A stretch of 30,571 nt of DNA, taken from positions 1-30,571 of IMG/VR virus record IMGVR_UViG_3300037258_000478, one strand, 5' to 3'. This document shows positions 21,080 to 28,623 of this stretch, in pieces (the stretch's first letter is position 1; the number at the start of each line of letters is the position of its first letter). The stretch is from a virus. The notes beneath the pieces were generated by a model. The model did no database searches, was not told where the DNA came from, and saw nothing but the letters and a program-made list of their open reading frames with translations. Both the position numbers and the translations under genes were made by a program.

Positions 21080-21486
21080 GCCGCCAGCAAAAACTTTTTC
21101 GCGGCCTCGAATGTAACCAGGCGCCCGTAGAGCGGCGCCGAGAGCTTGCGCGCAACGTGCGCGGCCAAGGTGCGCCGCATGTTGCGCTCGCTCACCCAGC
21201 GCGGCCGCTGCTGCTCGCATAGCGAATTGAATTCGGCGACGTGTGCCGGCAGCTCTTCCTCGAGACGAAATGCCGGATCGGCGATGTAACGCCGCCACCA
21301 TTCCTCGACGTTCGAGCCCTGTCGGAGGCCGTGCACCTGCTCATGCTCGTGGAGCTCAATCGGCACCGGAACTTCAGCCGGATTGAAGATGACGTCGCCC
21401 CACGCGAACAGAATGGCCTTGCCGCGCACGTGAAATGCCGCGTCGATCTCTTCGATCAGCGGCGGGTAGGCGTGGACGATCCGCAC
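21076..21486 (-). CDS. Small HExxH metallopeptidase-like phage protein
   Basis: A 136-aa protein with H48-E49-Q-V-H52 in PIELHEHEQVHGLRQG, the zinc-binding and catalytic signature of zincins; E61/E62 (SNVEEWWRRYI) or E76/E77 could supply a third ligand. FAWGDVIFNP and EEWWRRYIADPAFRLEEELPAHVAEF are features I recognise from a conserved phage family without a proven function. It lies between scaffold and capsid, so scaffold or capsid maturation is one possible role. The start is a GTG at 21486, 4 nt after the scaffold stop, with no clear Shine-Dalgarno, which suggests coupling. It converges with the Tat-signal gene, and the two share CTAG. Confidence 0.75.
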   Translation of the reverse strand: MRIVHAYPPLIEEIDAAFHVRGKAILFAWGDVIFNPAEVPVPIELHEHEQVHGLRQGSNVEEWWRRYIADPAFRLEEELPAHVAEFNSLCEQQRPRWVSERNMRRTLAAHVARKLSAPLYGRLVTFEAAKKFLLAA

Positions 21487-21490
21487 CAGA

Positions 21491-22570
21491 TCAGGCCGCG
21501 GCCTGGCCGCGCGACTTCATCTTGGCCTGAGCATCGTAGAGATCGCGCAGCTCGGCCTGCATGCGCTGGCCGGCATCGCCGCGCCAGTAGGCCGGGTTTT
21601 CCTTGCCGTCCTTGGTGTACATCTGGCCTTCGATCGCCGAGATCCGCTCGTTGATCGAGGTCATCGAGGAATTGCCGCCAGGCAGCACCAGGCTCGCGGC
21701 CGGATTGAGATCGCGTGCGACCGTGGCCGCCCATTTGTTGAAGGCCGCGGTGTTGCCGAGCATGCGGCCATCCGGCGTGCGCGCGGTCAAAAGTTCGACG
21801 CGCATATCCTCGGGCATGCCGGCGAGCAACGAGCCGACGGCGTTCATGTTGGTTTTGTAGTCGCCGGCGCCCCAGGCACCCATCAGTTCCTGCATGGCGG
21901 TCTGCTTGTGGCCGCCGTCGGCTTCCTCGCGCTGTGCCTCGGCGAGATCCTGCGCCTGGTAGTAGAACGTCATGGCCTGGTCGAACTGGCCCTGTGACCA
22001 GCCTTTATCGAGCGCAAACTTAGCGAACTCGCCGACCAGTGGCTTGTCGCCCTCGCCGAGCACAACACCGTCGGGCAATGCCAGCTTCTCGACGAAGCTC
22101 TCGGCCTTCTCCGGCAATCCGTTGGCCTGGCGCCAGGCGGCGGTCTGCTCCGGCGTTGCGTTCGCCGGCAGCGGCACCGGCGCGGCCTTGAGCTCGCCCT
22201 TCGAGATTTTTTCCTGCGTGCTGCGCAGCGAGCCGTAAAGCGCGGTCGGGTCGGTATATTTGGCAAGGTCGGTGAGCTTGGCCTTGTCACCGCCCGCGAG
22301 CAGCTCGCGCCAGTTGTCGGGGAATTTTTCCGGGCCATTTGCGGCCGCCGCCGCGGCCGCAGTTGCCGCAGCATCAGCGCCGCTGGCCGCAAGCGTGCCG
22401 GCGCCAGGATCGCCGCCGGCGGCGGCAGCACCGGCTGCAGGAGCTGCGGGAGCTGCGCCGGCGCCAGCCGCCGGAGCACCAGCTCCAGGCGCACCGCCGC
22501 CGGAACCATTCTCAGCGTCAAACAGCGGCAGCATGCTCACGCCACCGCGCAAGCGATCAATGATCGACAT
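21491..22570 (-). CDS. Capsid assembly scaffolding protein
   Basis: A 359-aa protein placed between portal and capsid. Residues about 22-80 are an extreme Ala/Gly/Pro low-complexity tract. The rest is helical and acidic: PEKFPDNWRELLAGGDKAKLTDLAKYTDPTALYGSLRSTQEKISKGEL, with a later PGGNSSMTSINERISAIEGQMYTKDGKENPAYWRGDAGQ and a basic C-terminal helix (LRDLYDAQAKMKSRG). The 'F.d.wr..la.gD......L.ky.dp.al..s....q..is.G' block is shared by many podovirus scaffolds. It would form the internal scaffold of the procapsid and leave before packaging. The ATG at 22570 is supported by GAGGTGACCG; a second ATG 12 codons in is possible. Confidence 0.85.
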   Translation of the reverse strand: MSIIDRLRGGVSMLPLFDAENGSGGGAPGAGAPAAGAGAAPAAPAAGAAAAGGDPGAGTLAASGADAAATAAAAAAANGPEKFPDNWRELLAGGDKAKLTDLAKYTDPTALYGSLRSTQEKISKGELKAAPVPLPANATPEQTAAWRQANGLPEKAESFVEKLALPDGVVLGEGDKPLVGEFAKFALDKGWSQGQFDQAMTFYYQAQDLAEAQREEADGGHKQTAMQELMGAWGAGDYKTNMNAVGSLLAGMPEDMRVELLTARTPDGRMLGNTAAFNKWAATVARDLNPAASLVLPGGNSSMTSINERISAIEGQMYTKDGKENPAYWRGDAGQRMQAELRDLYDAQAKMKSRGQAAA

Positions 22571-22678
22571 CGGTCACCTCATTGTTGGAAATTAGAACCC
22601 ACCGCCGCTTGCGCAATTCGGGGCGCACCCCTTCCGCCGGCGGTACATCCGCGCGCGGCGAGGCGGCAGGTATTGGGA

Positions 22679-22996
22679 TCAGATCTTCGGCGTCGGCGAA
22701 TTCGGCAGCTCGGCCGGCGGCGCCGAGCGCACCGGCGAGGGCATTTTCATCTTCTCGATATCGAGCAGGTTCTTGCCGACGGCGCGCTTGCCCTCGGCGT
22801 AGTCGCTCTCGCGGCGTCCATCATCGCCGCCGGCGGCAAAGCTGACCTCGTTGAAGCGGCACAATTTAAAGACGATCGCTTCGAAGCCGAGCCGGTGATT
22901 GGCTGCGATTGCCTTGATCGAGGAGACCTCGGCCGGCTCGAGCAGCGCTGGATCCCAGGCGCGGCGTCCTGTTGGACGCGGCTGCGGATTTTTCAT
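22679..22996 (-). CDS. Bbp19-like phage protein
   Basis: A 105-aa protein between portal and scaffold. The pattern FKLCRFNEVSFAAGGDDGRRESDYAEGKRAVGKNLLDIEKM resembles the Bbp19-like family (Bordetella phage BPP-1), short proteins with a conserved (N/E)GRRxVG.xLL helix found beside head genes. Function is unknown, and the family call is from memory. The ends are Pro-rich. The ATG is directly adjacent to the portal stop. A 108-bp gap follows before the scaffold gene, with no further frame I trust. Confidence 0.6.
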   Translation of the reverse strand: MKNPQPRPTGRRAWDPALLEPAEVSSIKAIAANHRLGFEAIVFKLCRFNEVSFAAGGDDGRRESDYAEGKRAVGKNLLDIEKMKMPSPVRSAPPAELPNSPTPKI

Positions 22997-24679
22997 CTAG
23001 CCTGCCATCGCTGCGCCGGCGGTCTGCAGTGACTGCGCCGCATCGCCGGCGCTCTTGGCCGCGTTGCCAACGCGCGTCGCGACATCGGCTCCCTTGGCAA
23101 CCTGGGAAGCCGCCTCTTCGGCCGCCTGCTGCTGGGCCTTCTGCATCTTGAGCTGGGCAAACTGCTGCTCGGACACGAGCCAATCGGGCGGTGCGCCGGA
23201 GCCGTCGATCGCGGCGCGCGCGGCCTTTGGAATATCGGCCAGCAGCGTGACGCTCGGATCCGCCTGGCCGCCTTCGACCAGCGTCTGCAGCATGCCCTGG
23301 AAAGCGCCGGTGAGCGCCTTGCCGGCGGCAACCGTGATAGGCGTGTCGAATTCCCAGACGATGTCGCGGCCGCGCAGGATCTGCGGCATGTCGTCGATTG
23401 CGCCGAAGGCGCCGCGCGCCAGCATGTCCTGAAAGGTGCCGTCGACCAGGTTCTCGTTGTAATCGACCTGCACGGGTTCAAATAGCGGCAGCGACTCGCG
23501 AATGAAATCGTCCCAAAGTTTTGAGGCCTCGAAGGCCGTCATTTCCTTTTTGATCTCGGGAAAGCGGATCTTGGAAAGATAGAAGCTGTCATCGAGCGCC
23601 TGCTCGAGCCGCACCATCTGCTCGGCGCCGTACCGCATGCCCTCAAAATTCTGTGTGATCGGGCGCAGCACCTCGCCGGTGCGCTCGTCGTAGTCGGCGT
23701 CGGCCTGAGTGATGCCGGCGGCGTAGAGATTGACACCGCCGTTGATGGCCTCGCCGACCGCGATCATCGGCGGATAGTTTGCCATCTCGGATGCGGTGAG
23801 CATCGACAGCATCATCTGCTGCATCATGCGACCGTCGGGCAGGCCGTAGACCACCGCGGGCGAATAGCCGTACTGGTTGCCGAACATCGAGCCGCCGAAT
23901 TCCCAGCGCGGGATCGTGACCCCGAGCGAGCGCAGCGGCGTCTCTTCCAGAACAATCTGGTTTTCGACGTCGACGTGGATCGAGACGAATGGCAGGCCCC
24001 GGCGTTTTTTCGGGTCCATGTCGTATTCGTCGGCCGGCAACAGGATGCGCCGGCACTTGATCTCGCGGAACGCCTCTTCGTTTCGCAACTCAGCAACCTT
24101 GGGCGAGATCGTATAGGCACCCTTGGCCGCCCTTTCCTGCAGGTGGCGGGCCTGCGGCTTCCAGTCGAAGTGAACCGTGTTGATGGCGCCGGTGATGCCA
24201 TCGTCCCAAGCGACGTCGCGCAGGTGCCAGCAGCGAAAGAGGTAATGCTCGTAGTCGCAGACCTCGCGCGTGATGACGGCGTTGCCGAAGGCGCAGAAAT
24301 CGCCGTCCGCCGTCTTGGTCGCGCGCACAAAGCCGGCGCGATGGTCGTACATTCCGAGCCGCTGGGTCTTGGAGGCCCAATCGAGCCAGATCTTGGCCTG
24401 ACGGTCGTTGTTGACGGTCTCGCTGTCGGTCTTGGCGTGAAACCACTGGTCGCGCCGCAGCATCGAAGAGAAGGCGTTCTTGAGATCGCGATGGCAGCGC
24501 GCCGGCCGCCCCGTCATCAGGTAGCTGCCGAATTCCTCGGAGAAATAACGGCGCCGCGTGAAGTCGGCGCGCATGACGTGGAAGTTTTCGGCCTGAACCT
24601 GCCACAGGCTCATAATCGGGAAACGATCGGCGAAGAGCTTGTCGCCGACGCGCACCAGGTCCTGCACCCGCTGCTTCAT
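22997..24679 (-). CDS. Portal (head-to-tail connector) protein, T7 gp8-like
   Basis: A 560-aa protein that forms the dodecameric portal ring through which DNA is packaged and ejected. T7 gp8 is 536 aa, so the size fits. Landmarks of the head-tail connector family (PF12236) include a long N-terminal helical region (RYFSEEFGSYLMTGRPARCHRDLKNAFSSML), TADGDFCAFGNAVI, the wing region with FVSIHVDVENQIVLEETPLRSLG, and the central YGYSPAVVYGLPDGRMMQQMMLSMLTASEMANYPPM. The C-terminus (QKAQQQAAEEAASQVAKGADVATRVG) is the usual helical tail. The gene sits 3 nt after its upstream neighbour and directly before the Bbp19-like gene. Confidence 0.92.
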   Translation of the reverse strand: MKQRVQDLVRVGDKLFADRFPIMSLWQVQAENFHVMRADFTRRRYFSEEFGSYLMTGRPARCHRDLKNAFSSMLRRDQWFHAKTDSETVNNDRQAKIWLDWASKTQRLGMYDHRAGFVRATKTADGDFCAFGNAVITREVCDYEHYLFRCWHLRDVAWDDGITGAINTVHFDWKPQARHLQERAAKGAYTISPKVAELRNEEAFREIKCRRILLPADEYDMDPKKRRGLPFVSIHVDVENQIVLEETPLRSLGVTIPRWEFGGSMFGNQYGYSPAVVYGLPDGRMMQQMMLSMLTASEMANYPPMIAVGEAINGGVNLYAAGITQADADYDERTGEVLRPITQNFEGMRYGAEQMVRLEQALDDSFYLSKIRFPEIKKEMTAFEASKLWDDFIRESLPLFEPVQVDYNENLVDGTFQDMLARGAFGAIDDMPQILRGRDIVWEFDTPITVAAGKALTGAFQGMLQTLVEGGQADPSVTLLADIPKAARAAIDGSGAPPDWLVSEQQFAQLKMQKAQQQAAEEAASQVAKGADVATRVGNAAKSAGDAAQSLQTAGAAMAG

Positions 24680-24682
24680 GGG

Positions 24683-25159
24683 CTAGACCGGCGCGATCGT
24701 GACGTTGATGTTCATACCGCGCGGGATGCCGAAGGTATCGTCGGCCCAGCGGATCTGAGAAAGATTGCCGTGCTCGCCGCGCAGGTCGACGAGAGGGCCA
24801 GCGACGTCGTCCGGCAGGATGCGGTCGCCCTTGTGGTCGCGGGCAAAGCCGTCACGGTCGACATGGAAGCCGGCGGCGGCGGCGGTGATCTTTACAGGCT
24901 TCGGCGGTCTAGGCTTTCTCGCCCTGACCGGCTGGCTCGCGCCACCGTCAGCAACGCTCTGGCGCATGGCGTGACCCTCCGACTTGCCGTAAGCGAGCGT
25001 GAAGGCTGTCGCCATCAGCTCTAACCAGGCCTTGCGCTCGGCAGCTGGCCACGGCGCGCCCGGCGCCGGCAGCTCCTCGATCAGCGCGTTGATGACGGCG
25101 TGGCCACGCCCGGCGCCTGGCGTTTCGCCGGCGCTGCGCAGCGGAACCGGACTGGCCAT
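24683..25159 (-). CDS. Conserved phage protein upstream of the portal, unknown
   Basis: A 158-aa protein. Residues 20-65 (HAVINALIEELPAPGAPWPAAERKAWLELMATAFTLAYG) match a pattern I recall from phages of Rhizobiales, in which a short helix pair contains I(V/N)ALI..LP....W....R..WL.....f...Y. A basic linker (RARKPRPPKPVKIT) and a C-terminal domain (FHVDRDGFARDHKGDRILPDDVAG) follow. A helix plus basic linker could bind nucleic acid, but this is only inference. The ATG is 1 nt after the previous stop. Confidence 0.65.
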   Translation of the reverse strand: MASPVPLRSAGETPGAGRGHAVINALIEELPAPGAPWPAAERKAWLELMATAFTLAYGKSEGHAMRQSVADGGASQPVRARKPRPPKPVKITAAAAGFHVDRDGFARDHKGDRILPDDVAGPLVDLRGEHGNLSQIRWADDTFGIPRGMNINVTIAPV

Positions 25160-25160
25160 C

Positions 25161-25358
25161 TCAATGCGGCCTGTGCTCGGCGAAGGTTTCTGCGAGCGTC
25201 GCGCGCCGGCGCGTCCTGGCGTCGCTCGAGCGTTCGAGCGTCCTGATCGCCGACATGCTCAAATTCTGGTTGCCGTGGATCAGGCCGCGGCGTTTGGCGG
25301 TGGCGCGCAAGGCGCCGGGATGTTTGACCGCGCCTGCCATCCAGTGGGTTGAGGCCAT
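25161..25358 (-). CDS. Small conserved phage protein (HWxAGAxKHPGAL motif)
   Basis: A 65-aa basic protein: MASTHWMAGAVKHPGALRATAKRRGL, a motif shared by small phage proteins that begin WIAGAxKHPGALRr and end in a basic RRATLAETFAxxR helix. It lies in the head gene cluster upstream of the portal, 3 nt after its neighbour. Function is unknown. Its conservation and tight packing argue that it is real despite its size. Confidence 0.7.
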   Translation of the reverse strand: MASTHWMAGAVKHPGALRATAKRRGLIHGNQNLSMSAIRTLERSSDARTRRRATLAETFAEHRPH

Positions 25359-25361
25359 CGC

Positions 25362-25562
25362 TCAGCTCCCGAGCTTGGTCGAACCGGCGAGCGTGCCGGT
25401 GGCGCGCGAGGCCGGCGTCGAGAGGATGGTCGCGGTGCGGCCGGCGGAATTCGCGGCTGCGGTCGCCTGGCGCTGGGCCTCGAGCGCCGACGGCGACATC
25501 GGGTCCGGCATGGTCGGCGGCGGCGGCGGTGTCGGCGCCGCCTTGGAGAACATCTGCGACAT
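25362..25562 (-). CDS. Small Pro-rich conserved phage protein
   Basis: A 66-aa protein: MSQMFSKAAPTPPPPPTMPDP, then EAQRQATAAANSAGRTATILSTP and a terminal TGTLAGSTKLGS. Short proteins with a Pro-rich N-terminus, a helix and a (G/S)RxxTILTGP...KTLLG ending recur beside portal or terminase genes in podoviruses; I recall the pattern but no function. The ATG follows GAGGAGATGACCG, the last bases of the upstream gene, and three nt separate its own stop from the next gene. Confidence 0.7.
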   Translation of the reverse strand: MSQMFSKAAPTPPPPPTMPDPMSPSALEAQRQATAAANSAGRTATILSTPASRATGTLAGSTKLGS

Positions 25563-25565
25563 CGG

Positions 25566-25796
25566 TCATCTCCTCATCGAGTGATAGAGCTCGCAGCGGA
25601 GCTCCTCGGCTTGGCACTGCAGACGATTGCGTTCCGCTAAATCGGTTTGCTCGGCCGCCTGGGCCTCGAGATCGGCAATGTCGGCAAGCAGTTGGTCGCG
25701 GCGTCGCAGGGCGGAATCGAGTTGGCGGCGTTCGGCCGCGATCTCGCTAAAGGGCCGCGGCTGCTCGCCGGCCGGAATGAAAGGTCGCTCGCGCAA
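25566..25796 (-). CDS. Small coiled-coil protein (TTG start)
   Basis: A 76-aa protein, helical throughout with a strong coiled-coil pattern (AAERRQLDSALRRRDQLLADIADLEAQAAEQTDLAERNRLQCQ) and mixed charge. The start is probably the TTG at 25796, directly after the TGA of the upstream gene, because no ATG or GTG lies nearby in frame. That arrangement implies re-initiation. A structural or chaperone-like role in head assembly is possible; I do not recognise a family. Confidence 0.55.
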   Translation of the reverse strand: MRERPFIPAGEQPRPFSEIAAERRQLDSALRRRDQLLADIADLEAQAAEQTDLAERNRLQCQAEELRCELYHSMRR

Positions 25797-26207
25797 TCAA
25801 AGACCACCACCCGGCGGGTAGAAGCAGGTCGGCTGATCGCCGAGTGCAAACATGACCGCGCGGCCGTCGGGCGCGTGCTCGTCCCAATGGATGATGTCGG
25901 CAGGCACACGATGCCAGGGACCATCAGCCCGCTGGTAGAACCATTGGTCGTCGCTGGCGACTTTGCTGACGGCGAATTTTGCCTGCACCACGTCGGAATT
26001 GTTGCAGCAGGATTTGAAATGAAAGCGCGCCTCGGCCGCAGGCGTCAGCTCGCGACTTTCGTACCAGTCGCGCACCGCGGGGGTGGCGCTGGCATATTCC
26101 GGCTTCCAGTGTGCGGCGGCCGGGAAGATCTGCAGCGCGAGATAGAGCGCCCAGCACACCAGAAGCCCGGCGATAAACAGCCCGAGCGCGTTCAACGCAT
26201 CCCTCAT
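25797..26207 (-). CDS. Membrane-anchored or exported protein with Cys-Cys motif
   Basis: A 136-aa protein. Residues about 8-29 (LGLFIAGLLVCWALYLALQIFP) form one hydrophobic segment, either a membrane anchor or an uncleaved signal, with the remainder outside the cytoplasm. The domain contains VRDWYESRELTPAAEARFHFKSCCNNSDVV, then WHRVPADIIHWDEHAPDGRAVMFALG and CFYPPGGG. This resembles a small exported family common in alphaproteobacteria (a Trp-Tyr start, a SCC..sD motif and a C-terminal C(F/W).P), whose function I do not know. Its ATG overlaps the terminase stop by four bases (ATGA), so it is part of the packaging operon, an unusual place for an envelope protein. Confidence 0.7.
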   Translation of the reverse strand: MRDALNALGLFIAGLLVCWALYLALQIFPAAAHWKPEYASATPAVRDWYESRELTPAAEARFHFKSCCNNSDVVQAKFAVSKVASDDQWFYQRADGPWHRVPADIIHWDEHAPDGRAVMFALGDQPTCFYPPGGGL

Positions 26208-27772
26208 CGAGGCCCTCTCTGGCTCGCAAATTGCCGGCCGCCGGTATTGGCGTGGGCGCCGAGGGCACCCGATCGGGCGGTGCGCAGCGCGCGCTCTACG
26301 GCGCGGTTGCCTTCGCTGATGAGCATGATCACCGTGTCGCCTTTGTCTGGCGACCGACCTATCCGCTCTTTCTGCTTTTCCTTAGGCTCGATCAATATGC
26401 CGCCGCTCGTGATCTCGTAGCGATACGAGGCCAGATCGGCCTTGAGCTCCGCATCCGGCGGCAGCGCGATCGCCGAGCCACCTTCTTGGCTCGGGTCGAG
26501 CTCCTCGCGTAAATTCCAAGTGGCCCAGGCGCGCTTGTTGCGGCAGGTATATTTGCCGCAGCGGCTGCGCCGCGTGGTTGACTCCACGCCGTTGAAGGGC
26601 ACAACGAAAATGCCGTTATCCTTCATGGCGACGACCGCGGCGCCACCCCAGCCGCCGCCAAGGTCCACGATGACGGGACAGCGATCGCGGCGGTGGCGCA
26701 CGACGTCGGCCGCCGTATTGCGACCGGTCTTGTCCTGCTCGCGTTTGGCGTCGAGCGGCGCGATCCAGCCGGCGTAGCGCCAACCGATGACGCGCTGGTC
26801 GCCGCCGCCGGGCGCAACGTCGACCGCCATGACCGTCATGGCAAGGCGCGGGATCTTGTTTTCCCAGCGCTGCATCGCGGCTTCGATCCAGGCAGTTGGG
26901 ATGACCTGCCAATCGTCGTCGCTGATCTGCGCCTTAAAATTGCCGTCGCGGTAAGCGGCGCGCAGCTCGGCCGGCAGCGCATCGAGCTGGGCCTGATAGC
27001 CGGAGCGCACCAGGTCTGGATTGTCGGTCACCTTCGAGCGAATGAAAGTGCGTGAACGGGCAAACACCGGCTTGGCGGTGTCTGGCAAAACATGCGGGCC
27101 GCGGCCCTCGACTTCGATCTCGTTGCCGAGATCGTCGGAAGTGTACCAGCGCAGCTCGCCGGCTTTTGCCGGCCGCGGATGATTTGGATCGAGCCAGGCG
27201 CCCCAGCGCTTGAGCACCCAGAAGCCTTCGGGCCTGGTCGGCGGATTGCCGGTCGCCACCACGCGGCAGCGCTGGCCGTCTTCGGTGGAGCGGTTCCAGC
27301 CAATGACAAACGTATATTGCGTCTGCGTGAAGTCGCAGATCTCGTCAAAGCCGTAGAGATCCCGCGCGCGACCCTTGTGGCGTTCCTTGTCGTCCTCGAG
27401 CTGCAGGCCGCCGAACTCGAGCGAGCGGCCCTGCGGCGTAACCAGCACCTTGTCCTGGCCGTTGTAGCTCGAGCGCCGCGGCGCAACTTTACGCGCGCGC
27501 TTGGCGAGCGACTTGGCATCGTTCGAAAGCCGTCGCAGGATCAGCGAGTCGCGGTGCTCGGTGAGACCAAGCCCGATCAGCAGATCGGATTTACCGCCGC
27601 CGGCCTGGCCGCCGTAGAACAGTTCGTCGGCCTCGCAAAAGTAAGCCTGCGTCTGCGGGCCGGCGTTCGGAAACCACGGCCGATCGGTCGCAACGGCGAC
27701 CGCCTCGAGCTTTTCAAAAGCCGCCGCGGGCAGAGCCTTGACGCGATCGAGCAGTTCCTCGATCGCGCCCAA
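26204..27772 (-). CDS. terL: Terminase large subunit
   Basis: A 522-aa packaging motor with an N-terminal ATPase and C-terminal RNase H-like nuclease. Walker A is GGQAGGGKS at residues 54-62, Walker B is LYGFDE at 139-144, and the coupling motif is VVATGNPP at 171-178. The nuclease acids are visible at D318 (VMAVDVAP), D370 (VIVDLGGG) and D476 or D479 (SPDKGDTV). Length is normal for the family. The start is probably the TTG at 27772, which lies 5 nt after the TGA of the upstream gene; an in-frame stop lies about 20 codons above and no ATG or GTG intervenes. It is separated from the small subunit by four genes. Confidence 0.93.
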   Translation of the reverse strand: MGAIEELLDRVKALPAAAFEKLEAVAVATDRPWFPNAGPQTQAYFCEADELFYGGQAGGGKSDLLIGLGLTEHRDSLILRRLSNDAKSLAKRARKVAPRRSSYNGQDKVLVTPQGRSLEFGGLQLEDDKERHKGRARDLYGFDEICDFTQTQYTFVIGWNRSTEDGQRCRVVATGNPPTRPEGFWVLKRWGAWLDPNHPRPAKAGELRWYTSDDLGNEIEVEGRGPHVLPDTAKPVFARSRTFIRSKVTDNPDLVRSGYQAQLDALPAELRAAYRDGNFKAQISDDDWQVIPTAWIEAAMQRWENKIPRLAMTVMAVDVAPGGGDQRVIGWRYAGWIAPLDAKREQDKTGRNTAADVVRHRRDRCPVIVDLGGGWGGAAVVAMKDNGIFVVPFNGVESTTRRSRCGKYTCRNKRAWATWNLREELDPSQEGGSAIALPPDAELKADLASYRYEITSGGILIEPKEKQKERIGRSPDKGDTVIMLISEGNRAVERALRTARSGALGAHANTGGRQFASQRGPR

Positions 27773-27777
27773 GATGA

Positions 27778-28038
27778 TCAGCTCGTCGGTTGCGCCGGCG
27801 CGTTCGACGGGGGCGGCGGCGTCTGGACGTCAGCTGCAACTGGCGCCGGCTGGGCGACCGCTGCAGGAGCCGCAGCCGCCGCCTGCGAATCCGCGGATTC
27901 ACGAACGCGGCTCTTGTGGTGCATCAGATCGAGATCGGCCTTGAGGCATTCGACCTCTTCGCCGAGATGCAGCAGCGCGTTGTGGTAGCCATCGCCGGTA
28001 GTGGCGATGATCTCTTTCATTCTGGCGACGAGGCTCAT
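27778..28038 (-). CDS. Small protein with Pro/Ala-rich tail upstream of terL
   Basis: An 86-aa protein. Residues 1-45 are a charged helix (MSLVARMKEIIATTGDGYHN, then LGEEVECLKADLDLMHHK), and the remainder is Ala/Pro/Gln low complexity. It has no known motif. The ATG is preceded by GGAG and lies 20 nt downstream of a perfect hairpin. Its TGA is 5 nt before the terminase TTG, so it probably drives translation of terL by coupling. Confidence 0.6.
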   Translation of the reverse strand: MSLVARMKEIIATTGDGYHNALLHLGEEVECLKADLDLMHHKSRVRESADSQAAAAAPAAVAQPAPVAADVQTPPPPSNAPAQPTS

Positions 28039-28057
28039 GCTTGCTCCATGTGATGAA

Positions 28058-28089
28058 GCTGATTAGCCAATATTGATTGGCTAATCAGC
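28058..28089. promoter_or_regulatory. Perfect 14-bp inverted repeat (hairpin)
   Basis: GCTGATTAGCCAAT (28058-28071) and its exact complement ATTGGCTAATCAGC (28076-28089) flank the loop ATTG. The element is AT-rich relative to its surroundings and lies in the 68-bp gap between two minus-strand genes, 17 nt after one stop and about 20 nt before the next ATG. No T-run follows on either strand, so it is not a standard terminator. An RNA processing or stabilising hairpin, or a dimeric protein-binding site, are the main options. Confidence 0.75.
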
Positions 28090-28106
28090 GTTGACAGGAT
28101 GGCCGA

Positions 28107-28553
28107 TCAGGCCGTGGTGAGGGCATCCGACATCACCCATTCGCCGTTCGGCAGCAGCAGGCCGAGGAAGGCAACCTCATGGGCGGTGTCGGTCCAGCTC
28201 AGGGTGAAGGTGCCGTTGGCGTCGGTGACGCCGAAGAAATGCTTTTTGGCAATCAGTGCTTCGACGATGCCGACCGAAGCTGCGATGCCAGTCGAGCCGC
28301 CGGTGGCGGCGAAGGCGACGCGTGCGGCGTCCAGGAACAGCACCAAGCGCACCGCGACCGCGATCGCCACCGGGTTGCCGTCGATGTCGGTGAGCTGAAC
28401 GGTGACTGCGCGCGGCGAGGTCTGCGAGGCAGCAACGACGATGGTCGCACCGACCGCCTTCGAGCTGATGTTTTTTTCATTGCCGACAAGCTGGCCCTGG
28501 TCGCCAAGGCCCAAGCGGCGCCCGTGAATTGAGGTTCGCATAATGCTGGTCAT
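28107..28553 (-). CDS. Beta-rich phage protein, probable virion component
   Basis: A 148-aa protein: MTSIMRTSIHGRRLGLGDQG at the start, then SPRAVTVQLTDIDGNPVAIAVAVRLVLFLDAARVAFAATGG and a C-terminal GVTDANGTFTLSWTDTAHEVAFLGLLLPNGEWVMSD. The pattern 'v.vqL.Di.Gnp.a..v.vr..l' followed by 't.a.G.ftl..t' looks like an Ig-like or jelly-roll sandwich, as in small phage head proteins. It is expressed with the terminase genes; a decoration or neck role is inference. The ATG at 28553 has GGGAG upstream. Confidence 0.7.
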   Translation of the reverse strand: MTSIMRTSIHGRRLGLGDQGQLVGNEKNISSKAVGATIVVAASQTSPRAVTVQLTDIDGNPVAIAVAVRLVLFLDAARVAFAATGGSTGIAASVGIVEALIAKKHFFGVTDANGTFTLSWTDTAHEVAFLGLLLPNGEWVMSDALTTA

Positions 28554-28623
28554 GGTATTTCTCCCTTACGTGCTGTTGCTGGTTGCTGGTGGAGTGCCGC
28601 AAAGTCCGTCGCGGCGGCGGATG

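Noticed and set aside
22571-22678. 18-codon frame in the gap before the scaffold gene
   Set aside because: It encodes MYRRRKGCAPNCASGGGF with no ribosome site and no similarity to phage proteins known to me; probably chance.
28058-28089. Hairpin as an intrinsic terminator
   Set aside because: The stem is perfect, but neither strand has a T-run after it, and the next gene in the operon starts 20 nt downstream.
28091-28119. TTGACA at 28091 as a plus-strand promoter
   Set aside because: No -10-like hexamer lies at 16-18 nt and no plus-strand gene follows.
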